A stretch of 48,031 nt of DNA from Gracilaria vermiculophylla (Eukaryota; Rhodophyta; Florideophyceae; Gracilariales; Gracilariaceae), in contig JAHNZQ020000010.1 in the NCBI GenBank assembly GCA_019155205.2, positions 755,348 through 803,378 of the forward strand, written 5' to 3'. Positions 18,541 through 28,899 of the stretch are shown here, one piece after another; position 1 is the first letter of the stretch; each line of letters opens with the position of its first letter. The notes under the pieces were generated by a model, which did not search any database, was not told where the DNA came from, and was given only the letters and a program-made list of their open reading frames with translations. The position numbers were made by a program, and so were the translations under genes.

Positions 18541-19230
18541 TGCGGCGATAGGTAGAGGAAAGAGGAGAGTTACAGGGCTTTGATGCGAGGACAGAAAAAG
18601 CGGTCTGAGCTGCGGAGGGAGAGAGCGGCGCACGGAAGAGTGGAGACAGAGAGCTTTCGGTTAGGAACGGAGAGGTCGGAGGGGCGTCCAGTTTGTCGGT
18701 TGCCGCGACACAAAACCTCCAACAGCGCCTCTGGCTGGGTCATCACAAAGCGTGAGACCCGCGATGCAGAGGCGCTGCACACGCGTTCTGGCCCAGCGCT
18801 CACACGTTGCCACGGTGCGTGTATGTGTAAGACATGGCTTACAGCCAATTGGAATGAAGACGTGAAAAAGGCGCACTGCAGGCGGCAGGAGGTGCACCAG
18901 GTAATTGGCGGCGGTGCGCGTCATCGGCTGTGGCGAACTGTGGCTGTTGGCATCGTCGCTGCGTACCCACGCTGCGGCGCGCCACTGCCTGCTGAAGCGC
19001 TCTGCGGATCTAAAACCAAACCCACGTGCGCTTACGCCTTGCTTCTCGTACGGCAACATCCCTCCCCAGCCCAGGCCTGCGCCGGCTCCTTCCCCGTCCA
19101 CTGCTGCCTCCCCACTTCTCAGTTACTCTTTTCCGCTCAACCAGCACCGCTATCTGCTGCTGCGCCGCCTGCGGCCTCCGTTCCACCACTACTTGTCCTC
19201 CGCCCCCTTTCACCCAATACTGCGTGCGCT
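18541..19230. promoter_or_regulatory. Divergent promoter region, V-ATPase E / ATAD2-like
   Basis: The 690 bp between two start codons facing away from each other. Purine-rich near the V-ATPase start and pyrimidine-rich near the ATAD2-like start. The ATAD2-like frame is open upstream to 18580 but shows no domain there. No other gene is seen. Confidence 0.5.
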
Positions 19231-22200
19231 ATGGGAGCGGACGCACGCCCGTCGCGTTCCTGCAAAGCCAAGACCATAGAACGCCTTTCTCTTCACAATC
19301 ATTATTTACACGAGGACTCCGATAATGATTTCATGCGTCAACCTGTGCACCCATCGCGCAGAAGGTCGAAGCGCCACGTCCGCGAAGAAGAGGACGACGA
19401 CGAGCATGACAACGAGTCACTGCCCACTGGCACCTTCCGCGTCTCCCAATCCCCCTCAATTGACCCTGAATCACCCGAAAAGGCTGTCATGCAAGATGAT
19501 GCTTCCCCTCACAAACCCGCGACGGATGACGAAGATTCTGATAAAGAAGCTGAAACAGTAATCCAACAAGAGACCAAGAACAACCACCACATGTCTGCTT
19601 CAGAAGACAATCTGCGCGATGAAGTTGAAGAACAAGAGGGAGACGACGACGACGACGACGACCCCAGTTTTACCGGTGCAAATACCAACAAATCCCTACC
19701 TTTGCGTCTTCGCCTATCGGGCCGAATCCCCACCTTCATCACCAAGTCAGGCCGCGTGAGCAAGCCTCCAGAACCTGTTGCCCCAGATATTGGCATTGTG
19801 CGACGCAAAGAAAAGCTAACCGAACCTTATCCGTCAACCTATTCAGGGCGCCTTCGTTCCCGAACTCGCCTCCTTGGCTCCTATGGCCCAGATGGGAATC
19901 AGATTCACGACCCATACGCAATCAAGCAGGAGCCCAACACTGTTCTGGGCACACATTCAAAGCGCAGACCAGGTCGGTTGGTTTCTACAGAGGTTTTCGA
20001 AGAGAAACGTCACACGCGGTTGAGTGATCGTCCCAATTCCGAGACTGCGCCAAACGAAGACGATGGGTCGATTCCATACCAAACCAGAAATCGATCACGT
20101 CGAACAGCAAATGGTCGCACTAGGTCTTCTCGGCAGCGGCGAAATGGCTTAAACTCCGATGACGAAGAGGAAGACGGAGACGATGATTATCAGTCTCCTC
20201 AAAGTCCGGAAGAAGAATCAGAGGAGGAGGGAGACGTCTTCGCAGAAGAGCCAGATCTCGGTAGACAACGACACGAAGCTACAGATGAAGAAGTTATCGC
20301 CGCCTCCACTCGTCGATCTCGAAGAAATCGAAAACCTCAGCCACAACGAATTCTTAAGCGTAAAAGAAAGCGCCCGCGGACTCGATCCGGGAGACAAGAG
20401 AATGATCTCGCTCGAGAGGCAAGAAAAAGCTTTCGTCCCAGAAGAGAGTCGTTGCGCCCTATGGACTTTTGCATGGATCGTGACAGAAGCAGTGATGATA
20501 ACGACAGTAGTGATGACTCCATTCCGCTTCCGAAAAGACCGCGTTCCACCAGAGCAGCCGCAAGTCGAGCAGGAGATGCAATTGCGAACGACATATCGAA
20601 ACTTGACTTTCTTAAAAACCCAATGGCGCTCGCCGATGTCGGATCCTCCGTTCGACCAAAGCGTCTCGATCGCTTTAGTCATAAGCGGAATCGAATGGCT
20701 CCTACAAGACCCGACCCTTTTGCTTCCGATGGCGACGACGCCCTCGGTGGGGTCCCGTCACCAATAGAACCTGTGAAAGTTGACCTTGACCTTTCGTGGG
20801 ATGATATAGGAGGACTTGATCATCATGTTCGTGCTCTGAAAGAGATGGTTTTTCTTCCCTTGCTGTACCCAGAGGTGTTTGAAAAGTTTCACATGGAACC
20901 ACCAAAAGGCGTTCTTTTCTACGGGCCTCCTGGAACAGGAAAAACTCTTTGTGCAAGAGCTTTAGCGGCGAGTTGCGGCGCAGATCCTGTAAAAGAGGAA
21001 AAAAATATGTCGAGTGATTCTAAACAAGCAAAATCTGACCCGGTGCGGGAGGAACAGAACATGGAACCCAAAACCACGAGCCCATGTAGGCAAAATGGAA
21101 GCATCGTACATGAGGAAGTTATGAATGACTTTGCTTTCGGTGCAAATCCTCAAAAACCAGTGACAACAGTTACGCGACTGACTACTGCGTTGCCATCAAA
21201 CCTTCCTGAAACCGACCAAGTCACAAAAGATCAGATGAATACCAGCCATGAAGTGTTCAAGAGCGATGTAAATGCCCCGCACAAGGAAGCTACAAGTGAC
21301 ATTCCACCACCTTCTCCATCACCGGTCAAGAGGAAGCCAAGGGTGGCATTCTTCATGCGCAATGGTGCTGACTGTCTCAGCAAATGGGTGGGGGAAGCTG
21401 AGCGACACCTCCGTATGACTTTTGAGGCGGCTAAAAGACATCAACCTTCAATCATTTTCTTTGACGAGATAGATGGCCTCGCACCAGTTCGTTCTTCTCG
21501 TCAAGACCAAATTCATTCATCAATAGTTTCCACGCTTCTGAGCCTAATGGATGGTTTGGACGCGAGAGGAAAGGTTGTCGTCATTGGTGCAACAAATAGA
21601 GTTGACGCTATAGATCCTGCACTCAGACGCCCGGGTAGATTCGACCGTGAGCTCATCTTTACCCTTCCCAACGCGAGAGCACGAAGAAGAATTTTGGGCA
21701 TTCACACGGCAAAGTGGAATCCTCCACCTAACCCGAAAATATTGGATGCTGTGGCAAGCATTGCTGTAGGTTATTGCGGAGCTGATTTGAAGGCTTTGTG
21801 CTCAGAAGCAGCAATCCGGGCCTTAAGGCGAAGATATCCTCAAATATATCGCTCACATAATAAGCTGCAAATTGATGTGAATGAAGTTCGCGTTTCGACG
21901 AAGGACTTCGTTGCCGCCATGAAAGACATCATTCCAGCAAGTCATCGCAGTGCCAGAACTTATGCTCGTCCTATATCTGAACGTCTTCGTGCCATTCTGA
22001 GCCATCCAATGCAGTCTTGTATATATACATTGCAAAGAATATTTGCACCTGGGCTTAACTCACATGGAGTCTCGAGCCAAAAGTCGTTAGAAAACGGAAA
22101 ATTATCATCTCAGGATACCAATGATGAATATATTTCGTCAAGTTCGGATGAAGAAGAAGGTCTGCACAACATAGAGGCCTTGGAAGACCAGATCGCTATC

Positions 22201-23694
22201 GCCGGAAAAGAACGGCCCTCATCATCAAGATCTGTCTTAATGCGGCAACATATTTTGCGCCCTAGACTATTGATTTGTGGACAGCAGGGTTTGGGACAGT
22301 CTGAACTTGGGCCCGCATTATTACATCATTGTGAAGCATGTCCGGTTCATGCTATAGACTACCCATCTCTCCAAGCTGATGGAGCTCGTTCTTGCGAAGA
22401 GTCGCTTATTTCCGCATTTCGGGAAGCAGCAAGGTCTGTCCCATCAATTCTATACCTGCCACACATGCAGTTGTGGTGGGAATCAGCTTCGGAATCCCTT
22501 CGGACAACTTTGATAATTGCTTTGAAAGACATACCCTCTGATCTGCCAATGCTCGTTCTCGCAACTGCAGAGAAACCGCTGAAGGATATTCCGCAAGAGC
22601 TTACAGAACTATTTGCAGAAGTAGTAGAGCTTGGCGCTCCTTCTGAGAAACACAGAAAAGATTTGTTTGAACCAATCGTACAGCAAGCAGTTGCAAAGCC
22701 AAAAAGATCAGATAGAGCAGCGAAACTGCGAAAAAGAGAGCGGGCAGCAGAAGTTCTTCCAAAAGCGCCACCACCGCCTCCGAGACAGCCAACCATCGAA
22801 GAAAAGACCCAAAAACTTCGGATGGAAGATCGGTATATTCGTGCGTTACGCATGGAGATGCGTGGTTTCGTGGAACGGCTGTTACGGGATCGGCGATTCA
22901 AGGTATTCTGGAATCCAGTTGACGTCACTTCAGCTCCAGACTACTACGAAATCATCAAAGAGCCTATGGATATATCCAAAATTGCCGCATTGGTGGATAT
23001 GGGCAGGTATCCTACCGTTTTGGCCATGGTTCGAGACTTCAATGTCATGGTGCAGAACGCAATCAAATACAACCCACCAAATACGGAGTCTGGTGCGATG
23101 ATCCTCCGAAGAGCACATGGTCTAATCGACATTGTTCACGCATGGACTGACAATCTTGATCCTTCGCTGGTTGAGACATGCAACAAAATAGTTGCAGAGC
23201 GTATTGAACGCGCAGAACATGAGAAACTGGCAGCCGAACGGTGTGAAAAAGAGGGAAGTATGGGGCTATTGGAGAAATCCGGCGAATTGTCGGGAAATGT
23301 CGAAACGGTGACAGGTTCCAAGCACGAAGCTAATGGTCGTGATGAGTGCAGTGCAGATGTGACTATGATGGATATGAGTGTGGCGGACGTGAATGCGTCT
23401 CTGCGGGCTCCAAATGGCCCGTTCCAGAAAATTTCGGTGATGCAGTTGGTGGACAGCATGGAGGAGAAATTCATTGAGGCTGACGGTGCGAAAGTGGGGG
23501 CGTTGCAGCAACTGCTTGTGGACGTCTCAACTGGGATGACGGTGGAAGGTTTGGAAGGATTGTACGTTCGGTGTGAAAAGGTTTTGTCCGATCGAAGACG
23601 AAGCATGGACCGCGACGGAGTGGTTAAGTCGTTAATCGACACAGTGCGACTGGCCAGGGATGATCCTGTGCTGGTTGGCAAACTTGTTGAGTGA
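19231..23694 (+). CDS. ATAD2: Bromodomain AAA+ ATPase, ATAD2/Yta7-like
   Basis: A 1487-residue nuclear AAA+ ATPase whose family remodels histone H3-H4 on chromatin. The N-terminal 500 residues are highly charged, with an Asp run and Arg/Lys clusters. AAA1 begins at about 535: Walker [10 protein letters not shown] (K571), Walker [10 protein letters not shown] (D745, E746), the sensor GATNR and arginine fingers in [12 protein letters not shown]2 (from about 1010) is degenerate: GQQGLGQS at 1015-1022 lacks the Walker A lysine. The bromodomain (about 1201-1305) has [11 protein letters not shown] and the acetyl-lysine-binding N1281 in KYNPPN. About 118 extra polar residues lie between Walker A and [18 protein letters not shown], where human ATAD2 has only a few. 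The start at 19231 has a GCTATGG context; there is no intron. Confidence 0.95.
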   Translation: MGADARPSRSCKAKTIERLSLHNHYLHEDSDNDFMRQPVHPSRRRSKRHVREEEDDDEHDNESLPTGTFRVSQSPSIDPESPEKAVMQDDASPHKPATDDEDSDKEAETVIQQETKNNHHMSASEDNLRDEVEEQEGDDDDDDDPSFTGANTNKSLPLRLRLSGRIPTFITKSGRVSKPPEPVAPDIGIVRRKEKLTEPYPSTYSGRLRSRTRLLGSYGPDGNQIHDPYAIKQEPNTVLGTHSKRRPGRLVSTEVFEEKRHTRLSDRPNSETAPNEDDGSIPYQTRNRSRRTANGRTRSSRQRRNGLNSDDEEEDGDDDYQSPQSPEEESEEEGDVFAEEPDLGRQRHEATDEEVIAASTRRSRRNRKPQPQRILKRKRKRPRTRSGRQENDLAREARKSFRPRRESLRPMDFCMDRDRSSDDNDSSDDSIPLPKRPRSTRAAASRAGDAIANDISKLDFLKNPMALADVGSSVRPKRLDRFSHKRNRMAPTRPDPFASDGDDALGGVPSPIEPVKVDLDLSWDDIGGLDHHVRALKEMVFLPLLYPEVFEKFHMEPPKGVLFYGPPGTGKTLCARALAASCGADPVKEEKNMSSDSKQAKSDPVREEQNMEPKTTSPCRQNGSIVHEEVMNDFAFGANPQKPVTTVTRLTTALPSNLPETDQVTKDQMNTSHEVFKSDVNAPHKEATSDIPPPSPSPVKRKPRVAFFMRNGADCLSKWVGEAERHLRMTFEAAKRHQPSIIFFDEIDGLAPVRSSRQDQIHSSIVSTLLSLMDGLDARGKVVVIGATNRVDAIDPALRRPGRFDRELIFTLPNARARRRILGIHTAKWNPPPNPKILDAVASIAVGYCGADLKALCSEAAIRALRRRYPQIYRSHNKLQIDVNEVRVSTKDFVAAMKDIIPASHRSARTYARPISERLRAILSHPMQSCIYTLQRIFAPGLNSHGVSSQKSLENGKLSSQDTNDEYISSSSDEEEGLHNIEALEDQIAIAGKERPSSSRSVLMRQHILRPRLLICGQQGLGQSELGPALLHHCEACPVHAIDYPSLQADGARSCEESLISAFREAARSVPSILYLPHMQLWWESASESLRTTLIIALKDIPSDLPMLVLATAEKPLKDIPQELTELFAEVVELGAPSEKHRKDLFEPIVQQAVAKPKRSDRAAKLRKRERAAEVLPKAPPPPPRQPTIEEKTQKLRMEDRYIRALRMEMRGFVERLLRDRRFKVFWNPVDVTSAPDYYEIIKEPMDISKIAALVDMGRYPTVLAMVRDFNVMVQNAIKYNPPNTESGAMILRRAHGLIDIVHAWTDNLDPSLVETCNKIVAERIERAEHEKLAAERCEKEGSMGLLEKSGELSGNVETVTGSKHEANGRDECSADVTMMDMSVADVNASLRAPNGPFQKISVMQLVDSMEEKFIEADGAKVGALQQLLVDVSTGMTVEGLEGLYVRCEKVLSDRRRSMDRDGVVKSLIDTVRLARDDPVLVGKLVE

Positions 23695-24505
23695 AGGCTG
23701 TGAAACACGGCCGCACGGGTATGCTAAGTTAATTTCTGTGCAACTTTTACAAATGCGCCACTGTTTGGAATGACAGGTGCGATGGCAAGTGTTGGTAGCG
23801 GCACATTTTGACTGCTCGCTTATTTTGAATCGTTAGTTGTGAGAGGTGATCCATGCCACTTTGATGGCGATCGAACACCTGAGCTCGAGCTTCATTGCTT
23901 TTTAAAAACATAACCTCTTAACTAAAAAAAAATTGAAGAGAAGAGTGTCATCAGGCTGACTGAGAAGGTACTCTATGAGCTGCGTCGGAGGGGAATGGTT
24001 GTGGCGGCGGTGGTATGAGTTGCGAAGGAGATGCGGCTAAGACGGTGCTTTTAGGTGACAAGTGGCAACTGCGTTGTGCGTCAGGCAATTTAATTGCGAT
24101 TGGGCGCAGTAGCCTTCTGCGGGTTTCACGGAAGACGGTCGGATTCCAAAGGAGCCGTCGCAATGGTCGTCGGGAACATGAGTCCGCCCACCGGAAAGGG
24201 CCCTCGTGCGCTAACATTCGCTAGCCGTTATCGGTACTTTACCAAATTTATCGACCAGGGGACGGTATCTACGACGATGCGTAATCTGTCCGCGCAATTC
24301 GTCCTTCAGGCGTATCTACTTGTAATGCCATGGGGCTGCCGGGTCTGCCCGAGAACCACAAAATACGGCTCATTTTCGTTCTGGGTTCGCCTCAATGCGG
24401 TACACGTGTGAACGCTCATCCGCCATTGACTTCGCCAACTTGATCTCAGAGCAGTTGCTGCGCGTCGTCGTTGTCCTCATGCGCACGTCGGTCCCTTTTT
24501 TCATT
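23695..24505. other. Intergenic, ATAD2-like 3' flank and aminopeptidase leader
   Basis: No gene is recognised. The part after 24395 is in frame with the aminopeptidase and could be coding if an earlier ATG (24395 or 24479) is used. Confidence 0.5.
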
Positions 24506-25639
24506 ATGACTCTCAGCGGAATGCCGCCCTCTTTTGTGTCTTCACTTCCCGTGAAAAGAAGCTCACGCTTCTTGTCGTCATCATCTTCGTCATGTCACGC
24601 GTTGCGGGCTCTCAACCACTCCCGCTCTGGCCATATCACATCCGACCCCTCCCCGCGGTCAACGATTACCATGAAGAAGCAAAAACCAGCCAATCGTGTT
24701 TCAAGAGGTTTTGGAATTGAGCAGATTCCTCGCTTCAAGTTCACCGGAAAGTTACGTCCGGGAACGGTCTCTGCAACACGCCCTGTGCCGGAACAGATTC
24801 CACGCCCGGACTACTGGAAGGACGGGATACCCAAAGGTAAACTACCTCGCTTCCCGTGGGAAATTAAAAGTCTTACAGATAAAGAGATTGAAAAGATGCG
24901 TGCGTCTTGTCGCATGGCGCGCGAAATTCTCGACATCGCTGGGCAGCTGGTCAAACCAGGCGTTGTTACTGACGAAATTGACGCAGTGGTGCATGACGAA
25001 ACCATACGGCGCGGAGCTTACCCGTCCCCACTCAACTATAATAATTTCCCAAAGTCCTGTTGCACCTCGATAAACGAAGTAGTGTGTCATGGCATTCCTG
25101 ACACGACTGTGCTGGCAGATGGAGATATCATCAACATTGATATCACCGTGTTTTATAACGGCTATCATGGTGATTGCTCAGAAACATTCCTTGTGGGCAA
25201 TGTCGATGACAATGGACGGAAGCTTGTTCAAGTTACACATGAATGTCTGCAAAAGGCTATTGACCTTTGTGAGCCCGGTCTCCCTGTTAAGAGAATCGGT
25301 GGTGTGATTGAAGAACATGCAAAACGTAACGGTTTCTCTGTCGTTCGTAACTTCTGTGGACACGGCGTCAACTCCGTTTTTCACACTACTCCTAATGTCA
25401 TGCATTTCAAGAACAACGAGCCGGCTGGTATCCTCAAACCGGGTGTTACCTTTACAATTGAACCAATGATCAATGAAGGAACTCATCGAAATGTTATTTG
25501 GCCAGATGACTGGACTGCCACAACTCTAGATGGAAAAAGGAGCGCACAATTTGAACACACTCTGCTCGTCACAGACACAGGTGTGGAGCGCTTGACACAA
25601 AAGCTTCCTTCTAGTCCCAAGTATTTCTGGGAGCAATAG
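24506..25639 (+). CDS. Methionine aminopeptidase type 1, organellar-type
   Basis: Removes the initiator methionine from new proteins using two metal ions. From 24506 it has 377 residues. Residues 1 to about 60 are basic and Ser-rich (RSSRFLSSSSSSCHALRA) with no zinc-finger cysteines, so it looks like the organellar MAP1B-D/MAP1D group rather than cytosolic MAP1A. The catalytic core has all metal ligands: D in NIDITVFYNGYHGDCSE (two Asp), H in CGHGVNSVFHTTPN, E in FTIEPMI and E in FEHTLLVT, plus the substrate-side His in CHGIPD. Starts at 24395, 24479, 24506 and 24521 are in frame. 24506 is chosen because it has A at -3 and begins a transit-like sequence. Mitochondrion or plastid cannot be decided by eye. 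Confidence 0.9.
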   Translation: MTLSGMPPSFVSSLPVKRSSRFLSSSSSSCHALRALNHSRSGHITSDPSPRSTITMKKQKPANRVSRGFGIEQIPRFKFTGKLRPGTVSATRPVPEQIPRPDYWKDGIPKGKLPRFPWEIKSLTDKEIEKMRASCRMAREILDIAGQLVKPGVVTDEIDAVVHDETIRRGAYPSPLNYNNFPKSCCTSINEVVCHGIPDTTVLADGDIINIDITVFYNGYHGDCSETFLVGNVDDNGRKLVQVTHECLQKAIDLCEPGLPVKRIGGVIEEHAKRNGFSVVRNFCGHGVNSVFHTTPNVMHFKNNEPAGILKPGVTFTIEPMINEGTHRNVIWPDDWTATTLDGKRSAQFEHTLLVTDTGVERLTQKLPSSPKYFWEQ

Positions 25640-26104
25640 CAAATAAATGCGATGGAGAAATGTAAAACAGACTTTGAAACAAGCACGAAGCTGTTTGACC
25701 AAAAGCATTGCACTAATAACATCATTGACAGAAACATGCTTCAAGAGACACACAGTATGTTTCATGCTTTCGGTAACTATGCGCGATGTGTGTGTGAACT
25801 AATAATATTCTTTGAATTCGATCCTATCGTATTAAGTACCAAGGAAACGGTCCGATCACGAAAGAGTTGTTCCGAAAGACACCGCTTATCCATGACACTT
25901 ACCAGGGGGTTCGATGTTTTTCGTTGCTCTATATCAACGGAATGATTTTGTTCTCTCTGTCACACATTTTACATTTGCGCAGAACATTCTCGCGAAGAAG
26001 CACGACCCCTGACACATTTCGGGGGTTAGGGTATGTTGGGAAACGTAGACATACGCTTTGAATTCTGTTGACAAGAAAACTTGTGTTTTACAAGGGCTAG
26101 AGGG
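25640..26104. other. Convergent 3' region, no gene recognised
   Basis: Lies between the ends of the aminopeptidase (+) and the small coiled-coil gene (-). AT-rich; nothing else seen. Confidence 0.5.
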
Positions 26105-26572
26105 TCAGGTGGCGCTGCTAATGATGTTGCTCGCTGTCGCCATAGCTTGTTGCTTTGCAAGCTTCTGCTCTAACTGTTCTATAGCCCTATCCCGCCTGGC
26201 AATCTTTTGCTGCATGGCAACATGAATGCCTTTCAACTCCCGGACTCTCTGATCAATTTTTTCAGAGTCTAGTCCTCTCATCCTAACAGCTTCCCTCTCC
26301 AACACACGAATCTGAGAGCTTAGATCATCCCGGATCCGTTTTTCTTCTTTCCTCAACCTCGCCACCTCCGCCCTCCCTTCTCGATCCTTCTTCCTCAGCA
26401 CCTGCTTAGAATACGCCGAAAACTGTTCCAGGCGCTGCTTCATCGCGATAATCTCCCCTTCCCTCTCATCGATAACGGCCTTTAGGTCTTCCGCCCGAGA
26501 TTCGTGTCGCTTGTTCTGCCTGGATGTAGCGGACAGGAAGATCAATCCGAGCTGGAACAGAAATCCGAGCAT
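26105..26572 (-). CDS. Small single-pass membrane coiled-coil protein
   Basis: A 155-residue protein of unknown family. A hydrophobic segment at the N-terminus (MLGFLFQLGLIFLSATSR) is followed by about 120 residues of charged, nearly continuous coiled coil (heptad-like EDLKAVIDEREGEII, DREGRAEVARLRKEE, RDRAIEQLEQKLAK) and a short Ser/Thr tail. The topology resembles small ER or mitochondrial tethers such as BAP31-type proteins, but no specific motif supports a name. The frame is open upstream to 26701, but that part runs through a 14-bp tandem repeat and encodes a Phe/Ser-rich stretch. The ATG at 26572 has A at -3, so I start there. Confidence 0.6.
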   Translation of the reverse strand: MLGFLFQLGLIFLSATSRQNKRHESRAEDLKAVIDEREGEIIAMKQRLEQFSAYSKQVLRKKDREGRAEVARLRKEEKRIRDDLSSQIRVLEREAVRMRGLDSEKIDQRVRELKGIHVAMQQKIARRDRAIEQLEQKLAKQQAMATASNIISSAT

Positions 26573-26606
26573 GATGAGAAAGATGAGAGAGGAGAAGGAC
26601 GAGAAG

Positions 26607-26648
26607 AGAAGAACGAAAAGAGAAGAACGAAAAGAGAAGAACGAAAAG
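26607..26648. repeat. Three perfect 14-bp tandem repeats
   Basis: The unit AGAAGAACGAAAAG occurs three times in a row, in a purine-rich tract just upstream of the small coiled-coil gene (C/T-rich in its transcript). Probably part of its promoter or 5' leader. Confidence 0.9.
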
Positions 26649-27941
26649 AAGACGTAGACTCTAAAATGGTTCGCTCTAATGTGTGTAGCTTGTAGGTTCA
26701 AGAGGATGAGGACGGGACTATTGGTTCTCCAACCACACGGGCATTCTTTTATATCGCTTTCAAATAGCGTCGTACTGAGCCGATGATGGTTTGCATTCCT
26801 TTGTCAGTAACGACTGCGCTCCGAGCTGCCGAGGACATGAGAGGAAGAATTACAACGCACAACGTGCAAGTCATGCAGTCACGCTTCAATGATTTTTGCT
26901 GCAGTGCTTGGTGGTAGACGTGACATAGTTGAAGTAGAAGAACGAAATCTGCTGACAAAGCCCAGTCTCCACGATTTGAATGTCATTGTCCCAGCTTCTT
27001 CATCCAATCCCACTCACTCTCAGGCTACCTCTTCGAATTTCATTGAAAGCTTCTCGAGAGAGGTGTCGGTTTTCCGTGACAAATGATGGAACCTGAAAAG
27101 TCCGTGGTGTTTAACGCCGTGTTCAGATTCTTTCTTAATTGTTTGGCCTTTCTTGGTTTTTTGACCTCTCAGTCCATACTTGCTATCAACGGAGCTTTCC
27201 CATGGCGGACAATGCTTTGTATTGCACGTCATGAATGCATTTACGCGACAACACCGTGAAATTCGAACCTCGAAACGCAACTGGAAACGGCAGGAATTGA
27301 AGATATACTCGTGAATGAACAGATGCAATAATCGGGGAATTTGCAGAGTTAGAGACAAGGGGATGGTTAATAGCACGAAGTCTGGTATTCTCGGGACTCA
27401 GAAAAGAAAGGGAATATTTATCGGAAAATGTTCGGACAAGTATTGTAATAATGTATGGCACGATGTTTGATGTTGTGTTGTTGCTCTTTATGTTTGCTAC
27501 CTTCGATGCTCTCCTCTTCATCAGTGAATCCAGCAACCCTGAAAATAGACCAGTTAAGCGGCAACGGTTACGCGCCCAGCAAGCCACAAGATGGAATGGC
27601 AATGAAGGCGCAAAACACCACAGATGCGGTTTCAGGGCGTCAGATCTTTAAATATTTTGTGAATTGGGTTCGAATGATGCGTTTACGTGTGCCACGATAA
27701 AGTACGAAGGGTGCTGGGCGAGAGTGGCTACGGGCGCCGCATATCGTCGTCACTACGCCGCCCAACAGCGCGACAAAGACATTGGCACGGTCGCAAGACC
27801 TCTGAGGCCGCTGCCAGGTCTCTCTACTCTCACGTCGCAACCGATCCGGAGTTGCGAAAAAACGCGAAAGAACGTTCTTGCTTCCGGTTTAACGGTGCCT
27901 ACATTCGTTCAACCGACGTAACATCGCGCTCAGTCCCCACG
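26649..27941. other. Intergenic, no gene recognised
   Basis: About 1.3 kb between two divergent genes. The NUS1 frame is open back to 27687, but those residues are basic low-quality sequence and the membrane segment of the protein begins right after the ATG at 27942. Other frames are short and carry no motif. Confidence 0.5.
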
Positions 27942-28775
27942 ATGTTTGTTTCGCGCTTGTTTGATGCTCTCTACTTTCTCGTTTATGCCCTCCTCAGCAT
28001 TATTTACAAATCATTGAGACTAGTTTTTCATGCAGGCCGTGGCGTTCAAGTTTTATATCAATCTTGCACTCTGAGGCAATCATTCACCGAAGCAAGCGAG
28101 GTGCCATCTCCTAATCATGTCGCATTATCTGGCGCCATCGCCGCCGATTTACTGGCGGTCTGGATTAATGTCAAAAGCCTCATCTTGCGAGGTACAAAAC
28201 AGGTCACTCTTCACGACCCACACCACAAGATTGACGTGCGTCAAATTGAGCGACTTGTGAGGGAAAGTCATATTGCTATGTCATGCACAATTACGCACAT
28301 CGATTCAAAACTAACAACAAAATCATCAATACGAGTCGCTTCCGATTCAACTGCGCAGAAACTTGAGGGCGTGAACAAATCAATACAAATACGAACACAC
28401 GTCAAAACACGTACGGAGCTTGAGGTCGCTTTAACTATTGTGGAGGGGCAGATTGGCGCACGCCTCATAACCCGTGCGGCTCGAACACTGGCACTTTCAT
28501 CGGATATACATACCGATCAACTTAATGCCGACAGCGTCACCGAATGGCTAGACAGCAATGCCTCTGGATGCATGCTACCATCGGAACCCGATGTCGTCAT
28601 TGTTTTCCCCAAATCTTTTTCTTCCTGGGCACCTGTACTGGAGGGGTTTCCTATATGGCAACTTCGTCTTTCTCAAATCGTTTTCGTGAAGAAGCCCATC
28701 TGGAGTTTGGACTTGCAAGAGCTACTACGGCTTGTTTCGAAAGCCTCAAATGCTCCGAAGCGCTTTGGTCGATAG
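27942..28775 (+). CDS. NUS1: NUS1/NgBR-like cis-prenyltransferase subunit
   Basis: A 277-residue non-catalytic partner of dehydrodolichyl diphosphate synthase, which makes the dolichol backbone at the ER. The N-terminus MFVSRLFDALYFLVYALLS is a membrane segment as in NgBR. The middle is divergent. The C-terminal part has the family block PDVVIVFPK then GFPIWQLRLSQIVFV, comparable with the 'GFLPWHIRLTEI' region of animal NUS1. It ends KRFGR, which contains the C-terminal R-x-G motif (R274-G276) that NUS1 proteins supply to the shared active site. The aspartate-rich catalytic motif of the catalytic subunit is absent, as expected. The start at 27942 has A at -3. The catalytic partner is not in this window. 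Confidence 0.78.
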   Translation: MFVSRLFDALYFLVYALLSIIYKSLRLVFHAGRGVQVLYQSCTLRQSFTEASEVPSPNHVALSGAIAADLLAVWINVKSLILRGTKQVTLHDPHHKIDVRQIERLVRESHIAMSCTITHIDSKLTTKSSIRVASDSTAQKLEGVNKSIQIRTHVKTRTELEVALTIVEGQIGARLITRAARTLALSSDIHTDQLNADSVTEWLDSNASGCMLPSEPDVVIVFPKSFSSWAPVLEGFPIWQLRLSQIVFVKKPIWSLDLQELLRLVSKASNAPKRFGR

Positions 28776-28899
28776 TGAACTAATTCCCTACAACGCTACA
28801 TATGTATATTGTCTAACATTTGATAGTTGTTTCCGAACCGCTCTGAAATAGAGCCCCGATCCGCAAAGATAACCAGGATTGCAAGATCGCCTTTTACAT

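Noticed and set aside
19642..19662. (GAC)n run as a possible regulatory microsatellite
   Set aside because: It is in frame in the ATAD2-like protein and simply encodes an aspartate run in an acidic region.
26000..26045. GGGGGTTAGGG-like string suggesting a telomere repeat
   Set aside because: Only a single imperfect occurrence with no tandem array.
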